NCBI GenBank assembly: GCA_903917735.1 | Contig: CAIXBR010000030.1 | Span: forward strand, 1 to 50,690 | Origin: an uncultured Elusimicrobia bacterium | Lineage (GTDB): Bacteria; Elusimicrobiota; Elusimicrobia; Elusimicrobiales; UBA9959 | Direction of reading: 5' to 3' | Length of the DNA stretch: 50,690 bases | Shown: in pieces, positions 42,452 through 50,613 of the stretch | Layout of the letters: every line of letters starts with the position of its first letter | Position numbering within the stretch: the first letter of the stretch is position 1 | Notes under the pieces: model-generated | Told to the model about the DNA's origin: nothing | What the model saw: only the letters and a program-made list of their open reading frames with translations | Databases searched by the model: none | Translations under genes and position numbers: made by a program

Positions 42452-43268
42452 TTTTATTCACCTGATCGGCGGCATCCGCCAGCGCGGTCATGAACTGTTT
42501 CATGGCGCAGAGTTTGTTGTTTTCGCTTTTTTTGAAACCGCACACCCGCCAGGCGGGGCACAGCGAGCAGCCCTCGAATTTCAGCAGCGGGCCGCGGCGC
42601 TTTTCCCTGGCGGAGAGACTGAAACCTGCGAAATCTATCGTATCCGCCTTGTCCAGCGTCCCGATAAATTCGCCCTTCCCCAGGGCGGCCCTGGAAAGGG
42701 CTATATTCCCGCTCTCGTCGCAATGGAAGAAGGTCCCCTCCTTTTCCAGGTACAGCTCGTTATAATCCGCCTGCAGGTTCTTATACTCGGTATACACATA
42801 CAGGAATGGCTCCACGGAGGTGTGCGCCACTTTTCCGCAGGAATCGTAAACCAGCAGGTCTTCCATGGCGTCCCAGTCGGCGCCGTCCCCGTCCAGTATA
42901 AGCCCCGTCTTTACCATCAGCGAGGAAAGAACCCGCGCCGCTGTGATATTTTCACCGGTAGCCGGAAGATAGAAACGCGCTGCCGAATCGCGCAGGTCCT
43001 CGAGAGCCGGGATACAGTCCAAAAGCCGCCCTGCGCTCTTCAGGCGGAACACCAGCGGCAGCCTGCGCCATTCTTTTTCAAGGCGCACCCCGGAGAGGCT
43101 ATCCGCGGCAACCTCTATACAATGGAGCCTGTCGGCGCTAACAGCGGCGGCTATCCTGCCGATGTCTCCGGGATCGCCGGCGCGTACAGCGAGGGTGCGG
43201 CCGCCCGCCTTCCTGATGATGTCCTCGCTGAAAGGGACAACAAAGATCTGTTTTGTATTATCGGTCAT
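42432..43268 (-). CDS. SPASM-only companion protein
   Basis: 278 residues without the CxxxCxxC of radical SAM enzymes. The C-terminal segment (about 232-255) EGCSLCPAWRVCGFKKSENN to LCAMKQF has four cysteines arranged like an auxiliary-cluster SPASM knot. The rest (FVVPFSEDIIRKAGGRTLAV at the start) looks like a degenerate TIM-barrel half, possibly a radical SAM protein that lost its active site. SPASM-only partners occur in peptide systems such as GeoRSP, where they work with a radical SAM enzyme. ATGA overlap with the radical SAM gene upstream. Confidence 0.65.
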   Translation of the reverse strand: MTDNTKQIFVVPFSEDIIRKAGGRTLAVRAGDPGDIGRIAAAVSADRLHCIEVAADSLSGVRLEKEWRRLPLVFRLKSAGRLLDCIPALEDLRDSAARFYLPATGENITAARVLSSLMVKTGLILDGDGADWDAMEDLLVYDSCGKVAHTSVEPFLYVYTEYKNLQADYNELYLEKEGTFFHCDESGNIALSRAALGKGEFIGTLDKADTIDFAGFSLSAREKRRGPLLKFEGCSLCPAWRVCGFKKSENNKLCAMKQFMTALADAADQVNKNAHNNI

Positions 43269-44266
43269 ATCTTGAAAGCGCGTACGCCGCCCTCCTTGTC
43301 TATCTCTTTAAGCATGTGCGCGGCGCAGCCGCCGCCGCATAAGCCGTTTTTCCGCCAGGAGCAGCTGTCGCATTCCTTAAATATCCCGCCCGCCTCCTGC
43401 CTTATGCCCGCCGCAAAGGAATTAAAGTAAGCCGTCATTTTCTGGTAATCGTCGAATTCGTACACGGACTTGCGGTGCGTGGCGGACAGCGGGAAGCAGG
43501 CCCACGCTGTCATGTCGGGCCCGATGTCCACCGGGGACCCGCAGGTGAATTTCGGGGCGCCCTTTGTGGCCTTATAAAGCTGCCCCAGCTGTTCATCGCT
43601 GAAAAGGCACATCGGGAACCCGCAGTCGAGCGTGGGGGTGACGTCGTACTGCATGAATTGCGGCAGGTACCCCAGCAGCCTGTCCACTATCCCCTTCATA
43701 TCGGGGATGGCTATAAAGGAGTTGTTCTCCCGCAGGATCGGGTGCGTCAGCCCCAGCCGTACGGAACGCTTAAGGCCGTAGCGGTTAATGTACCTGAAAA
43801 GGAAATCCAGGCTGAAGTCCTTGCGGTAGATATTGAAACCCGGAATGACCCAGGCCCCGAATTCCTCGAGGAACTCCTCAACCCTCTTGTTCTCCGCAGG
43901 CGGAGACAGCTCCGGGTCGTTGAGGTTGCAAAGGAAAGATACGTTCTTGGCGGCCTGCGGAATGGTCTTATAGACCCGCCGGATATCCTCTTTGACTTTA
44001 TCGGACATGATCCCGCTGCTGAAGACCGTTACGGAAAAGTCGCGCGTAAGTGAATATGCCAGGAAATCGGCGAACTGCGGGTGCAGCGTCGGCTCCCCGC
44101 CCAGAAACCGCATTTCGCGGCACCCGCCCTGTGCGAACATGTCAGCGAGATAGACCAGGTCTTCCCATTTAATGACTTCGCCGCCATCGTTTTCGTTCAT
44201 CTGCTTCTTGGCGAAACAGTACGGGCATGAACGGACGCATTTTTGTGTGAGCAGTATATTAGGCAT
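43265..44266 (-). CDS. Radical SAM protein with C-terminal Cys cluster
   Basis: 333 residues. Radical SAM cluster Cys10, Cys14, Cys17 in TQKCVRSCPYCFAKKQ; GGE motif MRFLGGEPTLHPQF around 52-65. The C-terminal end has CDSCSWRKNGLCGGGCAAHM, a SPASM-like auxiliary motif, and CGSPVDIGPDMTAWACFPLS before it. First enzyme after the Tat-like peptide gene, 85 bp downstream, and coupled by a 4-bp overlap to the SPASM-only gene. Probable substrate is the peptide at 44352; the chemistry (thioether, C-C link, epimerisation) cannot be predicted. Confidence 0.88.
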   Translation of the reverse strand: MPNILLTQKCVRSCPYCFAKKQMNENDGGEVIKWEDLVYLADMFAQGGCREMRFLGGEPTLHPQFADFLAYSLTRDFSVTVFSSGIMSDKVKEDIRRVYKTIPQAAKNVSFLCNLNDPELSPPAENKRVEEFLEEFGAWVIPGFNIYRKDFSLDFLFRYINRYGLKRSVRLGLTHPILRENNSFIAIPDMKGIVDRLLGYLPQFMQYDVTPTLDCGFPMCLFSDEQLGQLYKATKGAPKFTCGSPVDIGPDMTAWACFPLSATHRKSVYEFDDYQKMTAYFNSFAAGIRQEAGGIFKECDSCSWRKNGLCGGGCAAHMLKEIDKEGGVRAFKI

Positions 44267-44351
44267 ATTATGTTATTTATTCGTCTTCTTTTTCGCTGGC
44301 CTGCGCCACCGCGGAGGCCTGCGCCGCCGCGGCAGCCTAGGACCAGCGCTC

Positions 44352-44663
44352 TTACTTGCAGTTACCGTCATTTACGTAGTCAGCATACTTACCATACTGA
44401 GTATAGCCGTTTTGGGAATAGCTCCCCCCGTTAGTATAAACACCGCAGCTTCTTACCCCGACTTCCCGGGAATCCGGTTGCATGATGTTGGCCGAAGAGG
44501 ACACATGCCCTATCGTGCTGAATCTTGCTCCCTGCTCTGTGGGCGCCGCCTGCGCCGCCGGCACAAAAACCCCTATAAGCTGCAGGCCTATGCCTACCCC
44601 TACCGAAGCTTTCGCCATCCGCTTAAGCGCGTCGCGCCGCGAAGGTTTCTCGATATTGTCCAT
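44352..44663 (-). CDS. Tat-like exported peptide, candidate radical SAM substrate
   Basis: 103 residues. The N-terminus is a twin-arginine-like signal: SRRDALKRM (8-16) then a hydrophobic stretch ASVGVGIGLQLIGVFV and AAQAA (about 37-40). The short mature part ends in a region between Cys73 and Cys102 dominated by Tyr, Gly, Asn and Ser (GVYTNGGSYSQNGYTQYGKY in the middle), with five tyrosines spaced 2-5 residues apart. SD AAGGAG precedes ATG 44663. It opens the operon of two radical SAM proteins, a SPASM-only protein and a GT9 enzyme, so it is the natural candidate for their substrate. No family recognised. Confidence 0.7.
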   Translation of the reverse strand: MDNIEKPSRRDALKRMAKASVGVGIGLQLIGVFVPAAQAAPTEQGARFSTIGHVSSSANIMQPDSREVGVRSCGVYTNGGSYSQNGYTQYGKYADYVNDGNCK

Positions 44664-44737
44664 TATAACATCTCCTTATCGTCTTTTATCTCACTGGCTA
44701 ATACTGGCTAATATAACTCCTGGCTATAGCTCATCAG

Positions 44738-44754
44738 AGCAATTTACATGCCAA
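44738..44754 (-). promoter_or_regulatory. Sigma-54 promoter of the Tat-like peptide operon
   Basis: Minus strand TTGGCATGTAAATTGCT, GG-N10-GC. Start near 44727 gives a 64-base leader to ATG 44663. Confidence 0.88.
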
Positions 44755-44836
44755 CCGCAAAAAAAGCGCCTGCAAGCACTTTTATTGGGAGGAGTATGGG
44801 CTTAAACGATGGAGCCCGAGCCCAGAATGTAAAATA

Positions 44837-44870
44837 TTTTCATTTGAAAATACTCATTTTCAAATGAAAA
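44837..44870. promoter_or_regulatory. Paired enhancer palindromes
   Basis: TTTTCATTTGAAAA (44837-44850) and TTTTCAAATGAAAA (44857-44870), identical to the pair at 37471 and also 20 bp centre to centre; 104 and 124 bp upstream of the -12 element. Confidence 0.8.
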
Positions 44871-44871
44871 T

Positions 44872-44897
44872 AAAAACGGGCTTTTGGCCCGCTTTTG
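44872..44897 (-). terminator. Terminator after the histidine kinase gene
   Basis: Minus strand GCGGGC-CAAAA-GCCCG followed by TTTTTATTTT. It separates module 2 from the enhancer and promoter of module 1. Confidence 0.8.
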
Positions 44898-44935
44898 CGT
44901 TTATCGAGGCTCAACCTCAGTAGATGTATGTGGGA

Positions 44936-46648
44936 TCAGGCCCAGGGGGGCTCTTTGCCGGTCACTTTCAGCCAGGGGAGGTGGGAGAATTTTTCGGGGG
45001 CGTGGCCGGTGGCCATGGCTATGTTCGTAAAGCCTTTCCCGCGCAGATCTTTGGCGATGTCCTCGCCTTTAATATCGTTGCCCAGTTCGGAATCTATATC
45101 GTTGCCCAGTTCGGAATCTATGTAGACCGGGGTGTCTTTGGGCATGAACTCTATGCCTGCGGAGAAATCTTCCGGGGTTTTATAGCCCTTGAATTCCACG
45201 CCGGCGGCTTTGGCGGCCAGCTTCCAGTTCATGTGCACCAGCATATCGTCGTCCAGAAGGACGGCCAGGCGGTTCTCTGTTTTCGCAGCGGCGGCTATAG
45301 CCGGCAGCTCTATCGTTACCGTGGTCCCCTTGCCGGGCTCGGAAGTTATAAGGAAGCTGCCACCCCAGCCTTCCGCCATTGTGCGCGCGTGATAAAGCCC
45401 CAGGCCGTTGCCATTGGCTTTGCCGTGGGTCTCGCCTTTTTGCCCAAGCTTCGCAAGTATTTCAGTCGGGATGCCTTTGCCATTGTCCTTTATTTCTACC
45501 AGAACCCTGCCGTCAGGAGCTGACAGGCCGACCGACACAACACCAGGCCCGTCAAAAGCCTCTACCGAGTTATTTATAAGATTGGACATCAGCCGCTGGA
45601 ACTCTTTCGGGTCCACTGAGGCTTTTATCCCTCCCGCACCGCCATTAAATTCTATTTTAACCCCGGCCTTATCCTTATGCTGGAGCTGTTTTTCCGCCAG
45701 CACCTGTTCGATAAGACCGGAAAGCGCGCAAGCGGTCACTTTGGGCTTGGCGGGCTCAGCCGAAGGCGAGCGGTAGCGCTGCAGCAGGTCGTCGGCTATA
45801 CCCTGCATACGCCCCACGGCCCCGTCTATAAGCGCGCGCTGGTCCGCGGGCAGTTCCAGCCCCTTGGCCGCGGCCCCGAGCGCCGCCAGCGGCGACCGGA
45901 TATCGTGCGCCACCTGCGCGGCCAGGTCCGAGGTAGCCTTTGACACCGCAAGTTCGCTCTCAAGACGGGCCGCCTGGCCGAGGGCTTCGCTCATGCGGTT
46001 GGTCATCTGCGCGAACGGCGTGCCGATAATACCGGCCGGCAGGCTGGCTATGTGCTCTTTTATGGAATCTCGGATAATGTCGCTGCGGCCCAGGTCCGTC
46101 ACCGCGTTTATCTCGTTGACCGAACGCTCTATAGCCAGCAAAGTTTGTATCGCGCCAAGGTTTGAGATCACCAGCAGCCCCATGAAGAAGAATACCACGG
46201 TAATGAACAGCACATAGTTAGCCCCGAACACTGCGGCGTTGACGTCCACCAGGTCTATCACATACTCCAGCCGCCCCAGTTCAGCCCCGTTCGAAATAAA
46301 GGGCACATTGTGCGTTATCTGCGCGTGAGGTCGGTCGTAAAGGTTGCCGACTATGGCTTCTTTGAATATCCAGCGGCTGCCCTCGAACCCGACCGGGTGA
46401 AAAGTGATGCGCTTGATGTTGTCGTTCTTGATGCGCCACATAATGCGCTGCGTCTCGAAAACGTCCCCTTCCAGGAACGCCTTCTCAAAATAAGCCGCGT
46501 TCTGCCGCATCGCGGTCTTCAGCTTGTCGTCCGCCACCCGCACGGCGGACAGCGCCGAGAACCCCTGCCAGAAAACCACGAACACCAGCACCGACACCGC
46601 GTAGTGCCGCCAGTTATAGGCCAAGATACGCGCGAATAGTTTTACCAT
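44936..46648 (-). CDS. Membrane hybrid histidine kinase with C-terminal receiver
   Basis: 570 residues. Two membrane helices (about 16-36 and 144-164) flank a periplasmic sensor region. The kinase core has His248 in QVAHDIRSPL, N box NLINNSVEAF (357-366), G1 DNGKGIP (388-394) and G2 GNGLGLYHA. A receiver-like domain follows with acidic pocket Asp466-468 (LLDDDML) and Asp511 in YIDSELGND. The segment DSELGNDI is duplicated in tandem at 511-526, due to an exact 24-bp repeat. The start overlaps the solute-binding protein gene by 7 bp, so peptide binding may be the signal. Target regulator unknown. Confidence 0.88.
   Translation of the reverse strand: MVKLFARILAYNWRHYAVSVLVFVVFWQGFSALSAVRVADDKLKTAMRQNAAYFEKAFLEGDVFETQRIMWRIKNDNIKRITFHPVGFEGSRWIFKEAIVGNLYDRPHAQITHNVPFISNGAELGRLEYVIDLVDVNAAVFGANYVLFITVVFFFMGLLVISNLGAIQTLLAIERSVNEINAVTDLGRSDIIRDSIKEHIASLPAGIIGTPFAQMTNRMSEALGQAARLESELAVSKATSDLAAQVAHDIRSPLAALGAAAKGLELPADQRALIDGAVGRMQGIADDLLQRYRSPSAEPAKPKVTACALSGLIEQVLAEKQLQHKDKAGVKIEFNGGAGGIKASVDPKEFQRLMSNLINNSVEAFDGPGVVSVGLSAPDGRVLVEIKDNGKGIPTEILAKLGQKGETHGKANGNGLGLYHARTMAEGWGGSFLITSEPGKGTTVTIELPAIAAAAKTENRLAVLLDDDMLVHMNWKLAAKAAGVEFKGYKTPEDFSAGIEFMPKDTPVYIDSELGNDIDSELGNDIKGEDIAKDLRGKGFTNIAMATGHAPEKFSHLPWLKVTGKEPPWA
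45072..45119. repeat. 24-bp exact tandem duplication in the receiver domain
   Basis: ATATCGTTGCCCAGTTCGGA plus four bases (AATCT continuation) is present twice in direct succession, adding 8 residues exactly at the receiver phosphorylation site. Confidence 0.85.
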
Positions 46649-48051
46649 CTAAAGTCACCCACTTCCGGGTATTCCATGAAATCTCTGCCAACCACTATGT
46701 TTTTTATCTCTTTCGGATAGTATATGGGATCATACCCCTGATAAAGCGTTAAAACAGAGTGATTACCTGCCAACCCTTCTGCAACATCTTTGGAAATATC
46801 TGCTTTCTTCTGCGGGTCCATTTCGTGAAGGAGTTTTTTATAATCGTTTTTTGTTTTTTCAAGCTTATAAGATAAAACACTGTTGTCGCCCAAGAACGGG
46901 TCAAAAAAACCTTTATATTCGGCCCTGGTCGCACCAACCATAACCACGACCAGATCATATACTCTCGGTTTTTTATAAAGGAGCGAGGCCAACTCGCTGG
47001 CCTCATAATTGACAAGTTTTACTTTCAGCCCGGTCTTTCCATAGATCTCGCGGAAAAACTTTTTCAATGTCTCGTAGTTATCGTTCGTCCAATTACAGAA
47101 CACTAGGGATCTGCCCTGGGCTTTTTTCTTCAGCCTCTCGCTGCAGATCTGTTCGGGCAGCCCAGCCTCCGCCCCGGGAACGCCCAGCGGAAGGAGGGTC
47201 CTCACGTCGCGGAAATCATGTTTTGACGGCAGGAACGCGGCTCGGAATCTTCTCACATCGAAACAATTATAGACTATATCGCGCAAATCCTTGTCTTCGG
47301 TATTTATTACTAAAGCTTCCGACTTTAACTTCAAATTATCAAATCCCAGATATTCCTTCGCGACCCAGTCAGGGACATCAAACGAAGAGATCTGGTTATA
47401 GTCAGAAATACCGAGGCCCCTCATTTCCTCCGCGGACACACCGCTGCGGCTATAAAAAACGATACTGCTATACCCGTTCCTGACATGGGCCTTGCGCTTC
47501 AGAACTATCCTGGCTTTTTCGATAGCCTCCACGGAATACACGCCAAGGCCGTCCTCGATACTCTTTGTTCTTTCTATCGACGGAGCATTATCGTACAAAG
47601 ACAAGAAGTCCAGATATCCTGGCTGCCGCGAAGCGAATTCGACATTGAAACAGCCATTGTTCTCTTTCACGACTTTAGCCGCACTGCTATATCTGGCCGT
47701 CATTCTTGCAATATAGTCACCGAAATAATCCAGCGTGAATTTTTGGCCGGAGCCAAAGGAGAGCGAAGTGTCAGGGCAGAATTCATACCGGCTGGAGTCG
47801 ACACTCCGGCTCCACATCCTGAGCAGCGTTGAGTTGAAGTTTTGTCCGTCGTCCTTCCTGAACAACGGTTCATGAGTCTGCTTCAGTATATAATTGACGC
47901 TGTTTGTTCGGTTAGTTGTAGAAACAGCTGTTGGAATAGTTGAAAGGAGAACACCCCAGGTTTTACTTGGCAAAAGTATCCAACTGGAAAGAGCCCAGGC
48001 AGAAACGAGAAGCACTATAAATACCCCCAAAAACCATTTAGGTGGCCTCAT
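46642..48051 (-). CDS. Membrane-anchored family 5 (peptide-type) solute-binding protein
   Basis: 469 residues with an N-terminal membrane anchor (WFLGVFIVLLVSAWALSSWI, 6-25). The body has the family 5 pattern: NYILKQTHEPLFRKDDGQNF, WSRSVDSSRYEFCPD, FTLDYFGDYIARMTARYSS, and a C-terminal VLTLYQGYDPIYYP. Family 5 proteins usually bind oligopeptides or metal chelates and feed ABC transporters. No permease or ATPase is nearby. Instead it overlaps the histidine kinase gene by 7 bp, suggesting a sensing role. It follows the transglutaminase-like gene by 30 bp and has no clear Shine-Dalgarno. Confidence 0.78.
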   Translation of the reverse strand: MRPPKWFLGVFIVLLVSAWALSSWILLPSKTWGVLLSTIPTAVSTTNRTNSVNYILKQTHEPLFRKDDGQNFNSTLLRMWSRSVDSSRYEFCPDTSLSFGSGQKFTLDYFGDYIARMTARYSSAAKVVKENNGCFNVEFASRQPGYLDFLSLYDNAPSIERTKSIEDGLGVYSVEAIEKARIVLKRKAHVRNGYSSIVFYSRSGVSAEEMRGLGISDYNQISSFDVPDWVAKEYLGFDNLKLKSEALVINTEDKDLRDIVYNCFDVRRFRAAFLPSKHDFRDVRTLLPLGVPGAEAGLPEQICSERLKKKAQGRSLVFCNWTNDNYETLKKFFREIYGKTGLKVKLVNYEASELASLLYKKPRVYDLVVVMVGATRAEYKGFFDPFLGDNSVLSYKLEKTKNDYKKLLHEMDPQKKADISKDVAEGLAGNHSVLTLYQGYDPIYYPKEIKNIVVGRDFMEYPEVGDFRW

Positions 48052-48081
48052 ATTTTTGTGCCCGGGAGGAGTTGCCCGGAG

Positions 48082-49455
48082 CTATAACTTGTAAGGTTTA
48101 GCCAAGAACTCTTTTGAACGCTCCTGCAGATTTTCGAAAGAAACGCCGCTTTCCAAAGCTAACTGGTACTCGTGAACGGCCATGTCTCTTTTCCCAAGAA
48201 GGTCAAGACAGTTGCCTGAATATAAATGCGCCCTGGCATCCCATACAGGCTTAAGCGAGCCTCCCTCTCCCTGGATGGAAGAAGAAAGCGCGGTCAAAGC
48301 CTTTTGATATTTCTGCTGCGCCATGTAAACTTGACCCAACAGAAGCCAGCGATAAGCCGCTCGTGGACGGTCCTTAAGTGAAATTTCAAGACCGGCCGCG
48401 GCTTGGTCGTACATTTTTGCCTGGTAGTAGCTTTCCGCCAGTTCCGCCTGAGACATTTTCCTGGCATAGGCTTCATCCGCCCTGTTCTCGCCGAAAACAT
48501 ATATGCCACCATGTATCGGCGCAGAAGAAAACCCGCTAAATTCCGCGGCGCTGGGATAGGCGACCGAACCACCCGGCTGCAGCAGATAAAATACGCGCTC
48601 GGGTTCCGAACCGGAGAGACGGACCTTTATGTTCTCACCCAGCATGACCATCACACGGTCCGGGTACAAGTTTCCGAAGAACCACTCCGGGTCCCGGGTC
48701 TCGATCCCAGCGACATCTACTATCTTTTTTGTGCGCTCGCAGTCCGGGTCTAACTTAAAGGCGTTCGCGATAGTAGGATCGACCGGTACCCAGCCGTACG
48801 GAGAGAGGAACACTTCCGCCCATTGATGCCCGCCGCCCTTGATCCAGTTGCAGGTTACGGGCCGCGCTGGAATTCCAGAGGCCCGGCACAAAGATACGAA
48901 CACCGCGCTGAATTCCGCGCAGTCTCCCTTAAGGCTTAACAGGGACTTGGAAGCCCCGCGTGATGCCACATCAGGGTATTCATACGACATCGTACCGCTT
49001 ACCCAGTCAAATATTTTTTTTGCCTTTAGATACGGGTTGGTCTCGCCTGCGGTTATTTCGGCCGCTTTCTGCCTGATATTCTCATCGATATCCAGCCAGC
49101 CCTCGGAAATAGTATATCTGAGATATTCCGGTGATGACGTATTTACGGGCAAAACCTTTTCCAATTCTATCTTAAGGTTAACTTCCTTGTAAGCCAGCTC
49201 AAAATCATAATAAAAAGCTTCGGAGACAGAATCTTTAAAGCCGTTCTTTTCCCAAACCAGGATGCGATTCCCGTTCGGAAAATCTTCTACGATAACGCGC
49301 GGCTCCGGATGGATGTTCAAGGATAGGACTTTCTGTCCGGTATGAGCCATAGGCAGAGAGAAGTAAAGCCGCAGATGGCCTAAGGAATCCGCTGACTCGC
49401 GCAGGTTATCGACGAAATACCAGTACCGGCCATTAATCGTTTTACTTTTTTCCAT
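48082..49455 (-). CDS. Transglutaminase-like cysteine protease with TPR repeats
   Basis: 457 residues. The transglutaminase-like core (about 145-235) has an intact triad: Cys179 (LKGDCAEFSA), His210 (GGGHQWAEVF) and Asp226 (VPVDPTIA). N-terminal region is a beta-rich domain typical of such enzymes. The C-terminal 130 residues are tetratricopeptide repeats (MSQAELAESYYQAKMYDQAA and LLLGQVYMAQQKYQKALTAL). There is no signal peptide with the start at 49455, which lies 2 bp after the radical SAM stop. An in-frame start at 49512 is unlikely. Role in peptide processing or crosslinking is inferred. Confidence 0.82.
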   Translation of the reverse strand: MEKSKTINGRYWYFVDNLRESADSLGHLRLYFSLPMAHTGQKVLSLNIHPEPRVIVEDFPNGNRILVWEKNGFKDSVSEAFYYDFELAYKEVNLKIELEKVLPVNTSSPEYLRYTISEGWLDIDENIRQKAAEITAGETNPYLKAKKIFDWVSGTMSYEYPDVASRGASKSLLSLKGDCAEFSAVFVSLCRASGIPARPVTCNWIKGGGHQWAEVFLSPYGWVPVDPTIANAFKLDPDCERTKKIVDVAGIETRDPEWFFGNLYPDRVMVMLGENIKVRLSGSEPERVFYLLQPGGSVAYPSAAEFSGFSSAPIHGGIYVFGENRADEAYARKMSQAELAESYYQAKMYDQAAAGLEISLKDRPRAAYRWLLLGQVYMAQQKYQKALTALSSSIQGEGGSLKPVWDARAHLYSGNCLDLLGKRDMAVHEYQLALESGVSFENLQERSKEFLAKPYKL

Positions 49456-49457
49456 GG

Positions 49458-50336
49458 TCAAACTCTTCCTATCCTGACCGCCTCTTGGAAAATATGCCTG
49501 CATATACCGCACGGATCCGAATGCTCCGGCAGAAATTCATTAGATGAGACCTTTATTTTCTTCATCAATCCGGAAAATGTCAGTTTTGAAATAAGTTTAT
49601 AGAACGGACTTGTAAAATGCGCCTTCTCCGTAGGGTGGATATATTTCGCGGAGTCATCCTGGAACGCGAGATAAGAGCAGCAGGTGGTAAAACCTTCTCC
49701 GCACATATAAATAAGTTTTGTGCGGTTGGGACATTTTTTCCGCAGGACATCCGCGTCGAAACTCGGATAATTCGGCATCAGCCCGTTCTTTCCGGCATCC
49801 CCGATCGGCTGGACCTTCTGCACCGCCACATTGAATGTCCCTACGGCCTGGAGTTCCTTTACCAACACCAGATCTAGCGGGGAGTCGATAGAAAGAAGAA
49901 CTCTGAAGTCCATACCGAGTTCCCTGCACGCGGAGTAAAGATGCTTTATGTTTGCCGCGGGCAAAAACTTTTTATGGAATTTATCATACGAAAGCTGGAC
50001 AGAATTAAGTCTGTCGAAAGAAGACAAAGTTCGTATTGCCGAGACTTTACTCCCGGCGAAATGTCCGTTCGTAGTGATTACGACCCTTGGTTTACTGGAT
50101 TTTCCTATCCCGGACAGGATTAAGTTTATTTTTCCGATATAAAGCGTCGGCTCGCCTCCAACAAAGAGAAGCGAGCCGAAGTTGTGTTTTACTATGGTAT
50201 CAACCAAGAGTGTAATTTCCGGGGAAGACAAACTTAACCCACGTTTTACACTTACACCGCAATGCGCACACTTAAAATTGCAGGCATATCCTACAGTGAT
50301 GCAGAACTCCGATATTTTTCTCAAATTAATGGTCAA
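49458..50336 (-). CDS. Radical SAM protein of the second peptide module
   Basis: 292 residues. Radical SAM cluster Cys19, Cys23, Cys26 in VGYACNFKCAHCGVS; GGE motif LLFVGGEPTLYIGK around 56-69; TTNGHF beta-strand motif. The C-terminal part has CGEGFTTCCSYLAF and CGICRHIF, giving at least five cysteines for an auxiliary cluster, though not a standard SPASM. It begins inside the stop of the 66-aa peptide gene (ATGA at 50333-50336), a very tight coupling that supports that peptide as its substrate. Confidence 0.88.
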   Translation of the reverse strand: MTINLRKISEFCITVGYACNFKCAHCGVSVKRGLSLSSPEITLLVDTIVKHNFGSLLFVGGEPTLYIGKINLILSGIGKSSKPRVVITTNGHFAGSKVSAIRTLSSFDRLNSVQLSYDKFHKKFLPAANIKHLYSACRELGMDFRVLLSIDSPLDLVLVKELQAVGTFNVAVQKVQPIGDAGKNGLMPNYPSFDADVLRKKCPNRTKLIYMCGEGFTTCCSYLAFQDDSAKYIHPTEKAHFTSPFYKLISKLTFSGLMKKIKVSSNEFLPEHSDPCGICRHIFQEAVRIGRV

Positions 50337-50533
50337 CCTGCGCGCTTAGGATCCTGAGAGGTAAATACAAAACCCTCGCATACGGAAACACTGCCGGAAG
50401 ACGCTTTTGCAACGGAGCCAAGTGCCGCCTTATCTTTAGCGGAAAGAGTACCGACATACTGGGCGGCCTGTACGGCGGAAAAAAAACCCACCGAAACCAG
50501 GAATGCCGCTATTATTTTATCGCGATTTTTCAT
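50333..50533 (-). CDS. Small exported peptide, candidate radical SAM precursor
   Basis: 66 residues: signal peptide at 1-23 (MKNRDKIIAAFLVSVGFFSA start, AQAA-like VQAA cleavage), then a 43-residue mature peptide rich in Ser, Ala and Gly with a single Cys (SVSVCEGFVFTSQDPKRAG at the end). SD AGGGGAG precedes ATG 50533. The stop overlaps the radical SAM start. No family recognised. A precursor of a modified peptide, or simply a small periplasmic protein, are the alternatives. Confidence 0.65.
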   Translation of the reverse strand: MKNRDKIIAAFLVSVGFFSAVQAAQYVGTLSAKDKAALGSVAKASSGSVSVCEGFVFTSQDPKRAG

Positions 50534-50598
50534 TTCATTCTCCCCTTAACCCAACTTCCGCAGTAATAAATAAAAAGTGCTTGTTTTTTCAGCATTAT

Positions 50599-50613
50599 GC
50601 CCTTTAAAAGGGC
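50599..50613. repeat. Palindrome upstream of the small peptide gene
   Basis: GCCCTTT-A-AAAGGGC, a 15-base perfect inverted repeat about 65 bases upstream of the ATG at 50533. A second inverted repeat TTCAACG-N6-CGTTGAA lies at 50670-50689. No sigma-54 element is found here. Confidence 0.45.

Noticed and set aside
44267..44351. Ala/Gln-rich tail between the Tat-like peptide and the radical SAM gene as another precursor
   Set aside because: The frame (AAAAAQASAVAQASEKEDE) is closed by a TAG immediately upstream and has no start with a Shine-Dalgarno; it may be a relic of a gene end.
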